A stretch of DNA of 6,584 nt. Source: Nitrososphaerales archaeon TH1920 (GTDB taxonomy: Archaea; Thermoproteota; Nitrososphaeria; Nitrososphaerales; Nitrososphaeraceae). The stretch spans positions 1 through 6,584 of the forward strand of contig JAATVM010000076.1 in the NCBI GenBank assembly GCA_014523495.1, read 5' to 3'. Under the pieces are notes generated by a model, which searched no databases, was not told the origin of the DNA, and worked only from the letters and a program-made list of their open reading frames with translations. The position numbers and the translations under genes are program-made. Below, one piece after another: positions 1 through 6,454 of the stretch; within the stretch, counting starts at the first letter, position 1; each line of letters begins with the position of its first letter.

Positions 1-1256
1 GTTCCTTGCCTTCGAATGTGGGAGGAGGTTATAATCTCAGAATTATATTAAGAAGAACCCTTGCACTACTTGCACGTTTTGGTTGGAGGGTCAATTTAGA
101 AGATATTATGGATTTACACATTGACCAACTAAAATCAATGTTTCCTGAATTAAGAGAGCACAAAGATGATGTTAGAACTATAATACAGATTGAATCCAAC
201 AGATATTCGTTATCCAAAGAAAGGATGTATTCCATAGCCAAGTCCATGTTGACAGGTAAGAAAAGTCTCAAGGTTGAGGATTTGATTAGAATGTACGAAT
301 CCGATGGAATTACTCCTGATTTTCTACTTGAGACCGGAGTTATACAAAAAATACCTCCAGATTTTTATTTGAAATTAGCAGAACTCCATACTTCACATGA
401 ATCAAAACAGATTCCAGTTTTTGAAACTATCGTTGGACTCAAGCCCACAAGATTATTGTACTACGAAGATGAGTCCATTAGGGAATTTGATGCAAGAATT
501 CTTAGAATACTAGATGGCAAATACGTGATTTTGGATAAGACTGCATTTTATCCCCGAGGAGGAGGACAAGAACCAGATTTTGGATCTATTGAAGGTATAA
601 GAGTCACAGACGTACTAAAACAAAATGATATAGTCCTTCATAAAATAGAAATTCCATCGAAAGATTATTTTCCAGAGGATAAAATAGTCCATGGAATTGT
701 TGATAACACAAGAAGACGATCTATAACCAAAAATCATAGTGCGACACACATATTGAATTCTGCAGCAAGGAACAGTCTTGGTTCATGGGTGTGGCAGAAT
801 TCTGCCTTTAAGGATGAACACTACGCAAGATTGGACATCACCCATCATTCTGCATTGACAAGGGAAGAAATCAATCAAATAGAAAATACGGCCAATGAAG
901 TTGTTCAGAAAAATTTACCAATTCTAATAAACGTATTTGAAAGATCTGATGCTGAGGATCGCTATACATTCAGGATTTATCAAGGAGGCGCAGTCCCGTC
1001 AAACAATGTTAGGATAGTAAACATAGATGGATGGGATGTCGAAGCATGTGGTGGGACCCATGTAAGTAAGACAGGTGAGATAGGTCTAATAAAAATTCTA
1101 AAAACAGAGAGGATTCAAGATGGTGTAGTAAGACTTGAGTTTGTTGCAGGAAATAATGCTTTACAGTACGTTCAATCACAGGATTCCCGGTTATTTCATA
1201 TCGCCCAATATTTAGGTTCGAGTAAAGAGAAAGTAGTTGAATCTTTTGATAGATAG
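1..1256 (+). CDS. alaS: Alanyl-tRNA synthetase, middle and editing domains (5' end outside window, 3' end cut by frame break)
   Basis: AlaRS charges tRNA-Ala with alanine and hydrolyses Ser- and Gly-tRNA-Ala in its editing domain; it is cytosolic and normally essential. The window opens inside the gene (first whole codon at 3-5), in the conserved LPSNVGGGYNLR stretch that closes the class II catalytic core, so the motif 1-3 core lies upstream. Next comes the helical tRNA-recognition region, then a beta-barrel segment with the FYPRGGGQ motif (about 545-570). The editing site follows: HSATH (735-749) and CGGTH (1047-1061) supply the two His plus Cys/His ligands typical of this zinc site. It ends in the family's QDGVVRLEFVAGNNAL stretch and the start of the coiled linker, then hits TAG at 1254-1256. 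AlaRS normally continues into a DHHA1 domain, and that domain is found immediately downstream in another frame. Identity is certain; whether the stop is biological or a base-call error is not. Confidence 0.95.
   Translation, partial: SLPSNVGGGYNLRIILRRTLALLARFGWRVNLEDIMDLHIDQLKSMFPELREHKDDVRTIIQIESNRYSLSKERMYSIAKSMLTGKKSLKVEDLIRMYESDGITPDFLLETGVIQKIPPDFYLKLAELHTSHESKQIPVFETIVGLKPTRLLYYEDESIREFDARILRILDGKYVILDKTAFYPRGGGQEPDFGSIEGIRVTDVLKQNDIVLHKIEIPSKDYFPEDKIVHGIVDNTRRRSITKNHSATHILNSAARNSLGSWVWQNSAFKDEHYARLDITHHSALTREEINQIENTANEVVQKNLPILINVFERSDAEDRYTFRIYQGGAVPSNNVRIVNIDGWDVEACGGTHVSKTGEIGLIKILKTERIQDGVVRLEFVAGNNALQYVQSQDSRLFHIAQYLGSSKEKVVESFDR
1251..1256 (+). other. alaS: Frame break inside alaS (apparent loss of one base)
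   Basis: The upstream frame reads E-S-F-D-R-stop (TAG at 1254-1256). The -1 frame is open from 1253 (ATA GCC AAG, read as I-A-K) and closed just before it by TAG at 1250-1252. Adding one T after 1253 or 1254 gives AGA TTA GCC AAG, which reads D-R-L-A-K-D-N-E-L and restores an uninterrupted linker helix into the DHHA1 domain. The overlap of the two open frames is about one codon and contains no slippery heptamer, so programmed -1 shifting is unlikely. The simplest reading is a one-base deletion from a TT pair, either a real mutation or an error in sequence or assembly. Confidence 0.85.
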
Positions 1257-1705
1257 CCAAGGACAATGAATTAACGAAAAGAGAATTTAGGAGCATTGTT
1301 AAAAAATTTTCAGACAATATGGCTGAAATCGTTTCTCAGAAAGCGACTATATCAAGATCCGGATTGAAGATATATGGTACGTACGATGATGAAATAGGTG
1401 AAGATTACTATATTGCACTGGGAGAAAAGAGTACTGACATTGATCCTCTTTTAGTGTTTGTAGCATTGGTTCAGTATCAAGAAAGAATAAAAGTCATAGT
1501 TTTCGTTGGTGCTGAATCACGAAAAATTATTAAAGCATCAAGGATAGCTAAAGAAATTTCAATGCAACTTGGAGGTACTGGAGGTGGAGGCACAGATAAA
1601 TTTGGGCAAGGTGGAGGAAGAGACAAAAATAAGGTTCAAGAATGCTTGAAGAATCTTGACAATTTATTGACTAGTATTATAGATTCTAGTGAAAAAAATG
1701 GCTGA
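1253..1705 (+). CDS. alaS: Alanyl-tRNA synthetase C-terminal fragment (linker helix plus DHHA1/C-Ala domain), out of frame with the rest
   Basis: This is the continuation of AlaRS in the -1 frame. From 1253 to about 1320 it codes a charged helix (K-D-N-E-L-T-K-R-E-F-R-S-I-V-K-K-F), as expected for the AlaRS coiled linker. The globular DHHA1 domain follows, with beta-strand-rich segments and the glycine-rich signature GGTGGGG-x4-GQGGGR (1571-1621). C-Ala helps bind tRNA, couples charging to editing and mediates dimerisation in archaeal AlaRS. If translated alone, the first ATG is at 1319, giving 128 residues without most of the linker. An AGGAG at 1288-1292 is too far from that ATG to be a convincing ribosome binding site, and it falls within the normal coding sense. 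I therefore read this as the 3' part of one gene, not a free-standing gene. The stop TGA at 1703-1705 overlaps leuS. Confidence 0.88.
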   Translation: MAKDNELTKREFRSIVKKFSDNMAEIVSQKATISRSGLKIYGTYDDEIGEDYYIALGEKSTDIDPLLVFVALVQYQERIKVIVFVGAESRKIIKASRIAKEISMQLGGTGGGGTDKFGQGGGRDKNKVQECLKNLDNLLTSIIDSSEKNG

Positions 1706-4676
1706 AAATACAGTTGAAAAAACGTCCAATCTAGAACTCAATTGGGCAAGGATTGAAAAAAAATGGAGAAAGAAGTGGACTGAAAATAGAATATTTGAAT
1801 CTGACATTGAACCCCATAAAAAAAAGTATTTTCTTACTGTAGCATATCCTTACCCAAATTCACCGCAACATGTGGGTCATGGGAGAACTTACACATTGGC
1901 TGATGTGCATGCAAGGTATAAACGTATGCAAAATTATAATGTATTATTTCCAATGGGTTTCCACTACACAGGAACCCCTATTGTATCAATGTCACAAAGA
2001 ATCAAATCAAATGATATAGAATTAATTGAAACTTTCCAACAAATATACAAAATCCCTAGTAAAATAATATCAAGTTTCAAAGAACCTAAAAAAATTGCAA
2101 GATTCTTCCACGAAGAAATTAAACAAGGAATGAATGAAATGGGATATTCTATTGATTGGAGACGAGAATTCACAACAATAGATAAAGGTTATTCGAAATT
2201 CATTTCATGGCAATTTAGAAATCTCAGGATGAAGGGTTTGATAGTGCAGGGATCACATCCAGTTGGATGGTGTCCTCGAGATCAAAATCCAGTAAGTCAA
2301 CATGATACTGTAGGCGATATCGAACCTGAGCTTATCGAATATGTGCTTATCAAATTTAAATTTGAAGAACAATACATTATCCCGACTGCAACTTTAAGAC
2401 CAGAAACTATTTTTGGTGTGACAAACTTATGGATAAATCCTGATATAAAGTATGTAATTGCACTTGTAAATAATGAGAAATGGATAACTACTAGAGATGC
2501 TGCAAAAAAGTTGGAATTTTTAAACTTTAGTGTCTCCATAATTTCAGAAATAAATGGATCCGAGTTGATAGGAAAATCGGTACTTGATCAATTTAGGAAA
2601 GAATGTGTACCGATATTTCCTGCATCATTTGTGGATCCTAATAATGGAACTGGAATTGTAATGTCGGTTCCGGCACATTCACCATATGATTATCAAGCGC
2701 TAGATGATTTAAGTAAGAATCCGGATACCTTGAGAAAATATGACATGATAGTTGATATTGTTCCTAAAAAGATAATACATACTGATCTGTTTTCCTCAAA
2801 TGACACATCTCCTGCAGAATCGATAGTAACTCGCTATTCAATAAGGGATCAGAATGATCCAAAACTTGAAGAGGCGACAAACAAACTTTATTCAGAGGAA
2901 TTTCACAATGGTGTTCTTTTACCAGACATAGATTTAGTGGGAAATCAAAGTGTCCTAAAAGCTAGAGAGACAATAAGAGATAAAATTATCAAACAAGAAA
3001 TCGGAACGACCATGTATGAATTAAAAAATGCAGTAAAATGTAGATGCGGTGCTTCATGCGTAGTTAAGTTACTAACAAATCAGTGGTTCATCAATTATGG
3101 TGACGAAAATTGGAAAAAATTAGCATACGAACTAATTGAAAATATGGAGATTCTACCTGAAGAAATAAGACAAGAGTTCACAAACGTTATAGATTGGCTA
3201 AAGGAAAGGGCATGTGCAAGAAAAATCGGTTTAGGAACAAAACTCCCATGGGACAATGAGTGGATTATTGAAAGTCTAGCAGATTCGGTTATCTATATGG
3301 CTTATTACCCATTATCAAAATATATTAACAATAATATTGATCCACAAAAAAGCGAAAATAAGATATTAGCAGATGATTTGAATGATAGTTTTTTTGATTA
3401 TGTCCTTTTAGGAAAGAATGATGCGGAAGCGGTAGCTAAAGATTCAAAAATTTCCTTACGATTATTGGAAAAAATTAGAAATGAATTTCTATATTTTTAT
3501 CCGGTAGATTCTAGGCATTCTGGAAGGGATCTAGTACCGAATCACCTAGCGTTCTTCATATTCAATCATGCAGCAATTTTTGGCAAAGATAAATGGCCCA
3601 AACAAATTGTGGTCAATGGATCGGTACTAATGCAAGGTAAAAAAATGTCTAAATCACTCGGAAATATTATTCCACTACGACGCGCAATAGGAGAATATGG
3701 TGCTGATTCAATCCGTCTTGCGATGCTAGCGTCTGCAGAGATATTACAAGATTCTGACTTCTCCTTTGATCAAGTAAAAGCCATCAGATCCAAATTGTTT
3801 GAAATTTACAGAACTATCAGTTCCCATAAGAACATCTTTACTACAATTCAGAATAGTTTGGATCACAATGAACTGGAAGATGCTTGGATTTCAAGTAGAA
3901 TACAACACCTTATTTTAGAAACTACAACTGCTATAGAAAAATTTAGAATCAGAGAAGCTTTGCACAATATATTGTACTTGATGGATAATGATCTACAATG
4001 GTATCAAAAAAGAAAACTTGCAAAAAATAAACCCATACATAATAATTCATTAAAGGATTTTTTTGAAGTGAGGATAAAATTATTATCACCGTTTGCTCCT
4101 TTTTTTTGTGAGGAAATTTGGGGAATAATGGGCAATCATTCCTTTATCAGTTTATCACAATGGCCAGAAGTTAATAATTCAAAAATTTCTCTTAAATCTG
4201 AAGATAATGAAAGACTTATTCAAGACACGATATTAGATATACAGAAAATAACAAAGGTCACAAAGATTATCCCAAAAAAAATTATGATATATACAGCTTC
4301 AGAAGTCAAGAGTAAATTGTATAAAAAATTATTAGACAAGATACATATACAATCAGCTACGAATTTTGGAGTTATAATGAAAGAATTTGTAAATGATAAC
4401 GATGTTAAAGATTTAGTAAAGCGTAATCCTGACTTGGTAAAGAAAATGATAGATGATATATTATCCGAATCTCTTGAAGTTAGAGAAAGAAGAATGAATA
4501 TAGATTCATTTAATGAATTGATACCACTTCAAGATTCTATATCTTTACTAATAAGTGAAACTGGAAATGATCAACTCAAAGTAGGTATCTATTCTGAAGA
4601 CAACAATGATAAATATGACCCAAAACAAAAGTCAAAATTTGCAAGGCCTTATAAACCAGCAATTTATATCGAATAA
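1698..4676 (+). CDS. leuS: Leucyl-tRNA synthetase, archaeal/eukaryotic type
   Basis: LeuRS activates leucine and charges tRNA-Leu, and its CP1 domain hydrolyses mischarged products such as norvalyl-tRNA-Leu. With the ATG start it is 992 residues, a normal size for archaeal LeuRS. Visible in order: the class I HIGH-type motif HVGH (residues 58-61); a C-P-R-D element near residue 192; the CP1 editing domain with the threonine-rich TLRPETIF (232-239) and PAHSPYDY holding the conserved editing Asp near 331; a cysteine cluster C-x-C-x3-C at 448-454, possibly metal binding; KMSKS (649-653); a helical anticodon-binding domain; and the archaeal C-terminal tail. ATG at 1698 overlaps the alaS stop by 8 bases. 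An in-frame GTG at 1689 would add only three residues and is less likely. The overlap implies co-transcription with alaS. The frame is intact across several runs of seven or eight A or T. Confidence 0.97.
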   Translation: MAENTVEKTSNLELNWARIEKKWRKKWTENRIFESDIEPHKKKYFLTVAYPYPNSPQHVGHGRTYTLADVHARYKRMQNYNVLFPMGFHYTGTPIVSMSQRIKSNDIELIETFQQIYKIPSKIISSFKEPKKIARFFHEEIKQGMNEMGYSIDWRREFTTIDKGYSKFISWQFRNLRMKGLIVQGSHPVGWCPRDQNPVSQHDTVGDIEPELIEYVLIKFKFEEQYIIPTATLRPETIFGVTNLWINPDIKYVIALVNNEKWITTRDAAKKLEFLNFSVSIISEINGSELIGKSVLDQFRKECVPIFPASFVDPNNGTGIVMSVPAHSPYDYQALDDLSKNPDTLRKYDMIVDIVPKKIIHTDLFSSNDTSPAESIVTRYSIRDQNDPKLEEATNKLYSEEFHNGVLLPDIDLVGNQSVLKARETIRDKIIKQEIGTTMYELKNAVKCRCGASCVVKLLTNQWFINYGDENWKKLAYELIENMEILPEEIRQEFTNVIDWLKERACARKIGLGTKLPWDNEWIIESLADSVIYMAYYPLSKYINNNIDPQKSENKILADDLNDSFFDYVLLGKNDAEAVAKDSKISLRLLEKIRNEFLYFYPVDSRHSGRDLVPNHLAFFIFNHAAIFGKDKWPKQIVVNGSVLMQGKKMSKSLGNIIPLRRAIGEYGADSIRLAMLASAEILQDSDFSFDQVKAIRSKLFEIYRTISSHKNIFTTIQNSLDHNELEDAWISSRIQHLILETTTAIEKFRIREALHNILYLMDNDLQWYQKRKLAKNKPIHNNSLKDFFEVRIKLLSPFAPFFCEEIWGIMGNHSFISLSQWPEVNNSKISLKSEDNERLIQDTILDIQKITKVTKIIPKKIMIYTASEVKSKLYKKLLDKIHIQSATNFGVIMKEFVNDNDVKDLVKRNPDLVKKMIDDILSESLEVRERRMNIDSFNELIPLQDSISLLISETGNDQLKVGIYSEDNNDKYDPKQKSKFARPYKPAIYIE

Positions 4677-4758
4677 TCTGTGAATCTCCAATATTTTCGT
4701 CTATTTCCTGATTTAGTAGCACATTGTGAATTAAAATTATTATTAATTGCGTATAACA

Positions 4759-4766
4759 TTAAATTT
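4759..4766 (+). promoter_or_regulatory. Probable TATA box for dtdA
   Basis: The 113-base gap after leuS is AT-rich. TTAAATTT at 4759-4766 is centred about 27 bases before the TTG start at 4790. Archaeal TATA boxes sit roughly 25-30 bases before the transcription start, so this spacing would yield a leaderless or nearly leaderless mRNA, a common arrangement in archaea. No purine-rich ribosome binding site precedes the start, which fits. The element itself is short and the surroundings are AT-rich, so it is only suggestive. Confidence 0.4.
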
Positions 4767-4789
4767 AGAATTATTTCAGATAATGTGAG

Positions 4790-5602
4790 TTGTCAGGCAA
4801 TTATACACTAGTTTGTTCAAACAGAGATCCTGCGAGTAGCACAATTTCACGATGTTTGATTGAGAAATATGGATTCGTAGAAGATACTGATTCTACCTTT
4901 TATTCGAGTAATTATCCAAATATTGTTTTACATATTTCTGAAAATAACTTACTTTATCTGGATAATTTAGATGAAAAATATCCTGGCACATCATGTTTTA
5001 TTTTCTTATCTCAACATAGATCTCAAGCTAATATTCCAGCATTGACATGTCATTCCACTGGAAATTTTGGCAAAAATAGTTTTGGTGGCAAGGAAAAGGA
5101 ATTAGGAATATGTTATCCATGGATTCAAAAACAATACCTAATTGAACTGAATAATTGCAAGGATAGTGTCCCTAATTATGATATCATTATCGAATCTACA
5201 CATCATGGTCCCACATCACTAAGAAAACCAATTCTGTTTATTGAAATCGGATCAACTGAGAGGGAATGGAGGGATAAAAACGCTGCACGCATAGTTTGTA
5301 GATCACTGTTTAGAGTAATTACAAAAAAACCTGAATTCTGTGATAAAGTGGCCTTAGCAATAGGGGGAACTCACTACCCAACAAAATTCAATAAGATATT
5401 GTTGGAATCCGAATATGGTCTAGGCGCAATAGCCGCTAAACATGACTTATCTAACTTGGATAACTTATTAATTGACCAAATGATACACAGGAACATTGAG
5501 AAGGTGTTGTACATTATGATAGATTCAAAGGGACTAGGAAAAGAGAAATCCAGAATATTATCCGCACTCGATGAACCTGGAATTGAAGTTATAAGAATTT
5601 AG
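4790..5602 (+). CDS. dtdA: D-aminoacyl-tRNA deacylase, archaeal type (DTD2)
   Basis: DTD2 hydrolyses the ester bond of D-aminoacyl-tRNAs, freeing tRNA and keeping D-amino acids out of proteins; archaeal and plant members are also reported to remove aldehyde-modified D-aminoacyl adducts. The 270-residue length matches the family. Evidence: the N-terminal strand YTLVCSNRDPASSTIS (residues 5-20), equivalent to the family's usual V-x-S-x-x-D-P-A-G opening; ESTHHGPTSLRKP around 135-148 with the paired His 138-139; and GGTHYP (192-197). The start must be TTG 4790: the frame is closed by TAA at 4781-4783 with only TGT GAG between, and the family N-terminus aligns from here. The nearby ATG 4783 and GTG 4785 are in other frames. 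It follows leuS by 113 bases, so it probably has its own promoter. Confidence 0.95.
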   Translation: MSGNYTLVCSNRDPASSTISRCLIEKYGFVEDTDSTFYSSNYPNIVLHISENNLLYLDNLDEKYPGTSCFIFLSQHRSQANIPALTCHSTGNFGKNSFGGKEKELGICYPWIQKQYLIELNNCKDSVPNYDIIIESTHHGPTSLRKPILFIEIGSTEREWRDKNAARIVCRSLFRVITKKPEFCDKVALAIGGTHYPTKFNKILLESEYGLGAIAAKHDLSNLDNLLIDQMIHRNIEKVLYIMIDSKGLGKEKSRILSALDEPGIEVIRI

Positions 5603-5611
5603 ACTAACGAA

Positions 5612-5646
5612 AATGTCACTATAGTTATTTATAATTGTGTGACATT
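5612..5646. repeat. Inverted repeat framing the alkyltransferase promoter
   Basis: AATGTCAC (5612-5619) and GTGACATT (5639-5646) are perfect 8-base inverted copies separated by 19 bases. The spacer is centred on the TATA-like element, and the whole lies within the 52-base gap between dtdA and the alkyltransferase gene. An arrangement of arms either side of a TATA box could serve as an operator for a dimeric repressor blocking TBP/TFB. As RNA, the 8-base stem with a 19-base loop would be a weak hairpin, so a terminator for dtdA is less convincing. The repeat is seen directly; its role is inference. Confidence 0.55.
5628..5635 (+). promoter_or_regulatory. Probable TATA box for the alkyltransferase gene
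   Basis: TTTATAAT at 5628-5635 is centred about 24 bases before ATG 5655. This fits an archaeal promoter giving a leaderless or very short-leader transcript, and no ribosome binding site is visible before the ATG. It sits at the middle of an inverted repeat. Confidence 0.45.
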
Positions 5647-5654
5647 AGTAAATT

Positions 5655-5999
5655 ATGGCTTCCAATACAAATAAAGGTCATGAAAAAATTAGTAGCGCTC
5701 GTATCAATAGCCAATCTGTCTATAATCTGGTTTCAAATATTCCTCCCGGAAAAGTTGCAACATATGGACAATTGGCCTCATCATTAGGTAATTCTCACGG
5801 AGCACGAGGAATTGGAAAGATCTTAAACAAGAATCCACGGCCAATTATAGTACCTTGTCATCGTGTTGTTTGTTCAGATGGACATGTTGGAGGTTATATG
5901 TACGGGAAGGAACGAAAGATATTGTTGTTACTTAATGAAGGAATCCCCATTGTTAATGATCTCATAATAGATTTTGAAAAATACAGAATGTTGGGTTAA
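5655..5999 (+). CDS. ogt: O6-alkylguanine-DNA alkyltransferase (MGMT/Ogt), minimal single-domain form
   Basis: Suicide DNA repair protein: it transfers an alkyl group from O6-alkylguanine to its own cysteine. The 114 residues comprise a short polar N-terminus (1-20) and the C-terminal catalytic/DNA-binding domain. Key family residues are visible: Tyr37 in P-P-G-K-V-A-T-Y-G; the Arg finger, Arg51, in G-A-R-G-I-G; the Asn hinge at Asn60; active-site Cys68 in PCHRV; Tyr81 in GGY; and Glu95 in NEG. Because Cys68 is present, this is not a typical alkyltransferase-like (ATL) protein, in which tryptophan replaces it. The N-terminal ribonuclease-H-like domain of classical MGMT is absent, so the protein is shorter than well-studied archaeal MGMTs. 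ATG 5655 is chosen because it follows the TATA-like element at a suitable distance. It converges with rpl19e, with 5 bases between the stops. Confidence 0.92.
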   Translation: MASNTNKGHEKISSARINSQSVYNLVSNIPPGKVATYGQLASSLGNSHGARGIGKILNKNPRPIIVPCHRVVCSDGHVGGYMYGKERKILLLLNEGIPIVNDLIIDFEKYRMLG

Positions 6000-6004
6000 G
6001 ATTA

Positions 6005-6454
6005 TTATTTATGCATCTTTGCTTGTTTAGCAAGTTCTCGCAGGTGTGATAGAGATCTGACATTACCACCCTTAATTTTCTTATATAGGGCCCAAAACGT
6101 TTCTCTATTTATTTCGTTTCTAGCTTTCAATATTTTCAAATGACGTCTCATGGCCCTGGTTCGCTTAACATAAACATCTTTCTTACCGACTCTGGCAGTT
6201 TTCTTTCCCTTCTTGGAACCTGCAGAAGTACCGTGTTTTCTATGTGTTTTTAATTTCTTTTCTGCTCTTGACCTGGATATCCCTCTTATTTTTACTGTCC
6301 ATATAGTCCCATTCTTAATTAAAGAACGCATATCCTCCCGTGTGATAGCATCAGCTATATCATCAAGCTTATCAGGCTCGAATCTTACCCTATTTAATCC
6401 TACATCCAATACTCTTGCAATTAATTCTCTCTTTTTTCTTAGATTTACTACCAT
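6005..6454 (-). CDS. rpl19e: Large-subunit ribosomal protein L19e
   Basis: Ribosomal protein of the archaeal/eukaryotic 50S/60S subunit (L19e, eL19), 149 residues, the usual archaeal length. Evidence: an N-terminal helical domain (L-R-K-K-R-E-L-I-A-R-V-L-D-V-G, residues 5-19, then R-V-R-F-E-P and D-A-I-T-R-E-D); the G-I-S-R-S-R-A-E-K-K segment; a glycine/lysine-rich basic linker H-G-T-S-A-G-S-K-K-G-K-K; and a basic C-terminal helix with R-T-R-A-M-R-R-H-L-K, then K-K-I-K-G-G-N-V-R-S-L. The start ATG (6454-6452) shares its A with the TAA stop of the upstream gene (TAATG), implying co-transcription and probably coupled translation. No Shine-Dalgarno-like sequence is evident. It is the last gene of its operon here, facing the alkyltransferase gene. 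Confidence 0.97.
   Translation of the reverse strand: MVVNLRKKRELIARVLDVGLNRVRFEPDKLDDIADAITREDMRSLIKNGTIWTVKIRGISRSRAEKKLKTHRKHGTSAGSKKGKKTARVGKKDVYVKRTRAMRRHLKILKARNEINRETFWALYKKIKGGNVRSLSHLRELAKQAKMHK

Noticed and set aside
1301..1310. AAAAAATTTT as a slippery site for programmed frameshifting in alaS
   Set aside because: It lies downstream of the stop at 1254-1256 that would have to be bypassed, so it cannot rescue the upstream frame.
1009..1317. Open frame of about 100 codons on the minus strand across the alaS frame break
   Set aside because: It lies antisense to clearly conserved AlaRS sequence, shows no recognisable motif and is best explained as a shadow of the coding strand.
1288..1321. 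AGGAG followed by ATG 1319 as an independent start for a free-standing DHHA1 protein
   Set aside because: The spacing of about 26 bases is too long for a ribosome binding site, and the codons before the ATG continue the AlaRS linker helix, so a single broken gene explains it better.
4693..4714. T-rich stretch after leuS as a transcription terminator
   Set aside because: T runs are short and the whole gap is AT-rich; no stem is visible, so it cannot be told from background.
4720..4728. Small palindrome CACA-T-TGTG upstream of dtdA
   Set aside because: Four-base arms are expected by chance in such sequence and it is not placed against a promoter element.
5612..5646. Inverted repeat read as an intrinsic terminator hairpin of dtdA
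   Set aside because: The loop is 19 bases, the stem only 8, and no T run follows the right arm; position around a TATA-like element fits an operator better.
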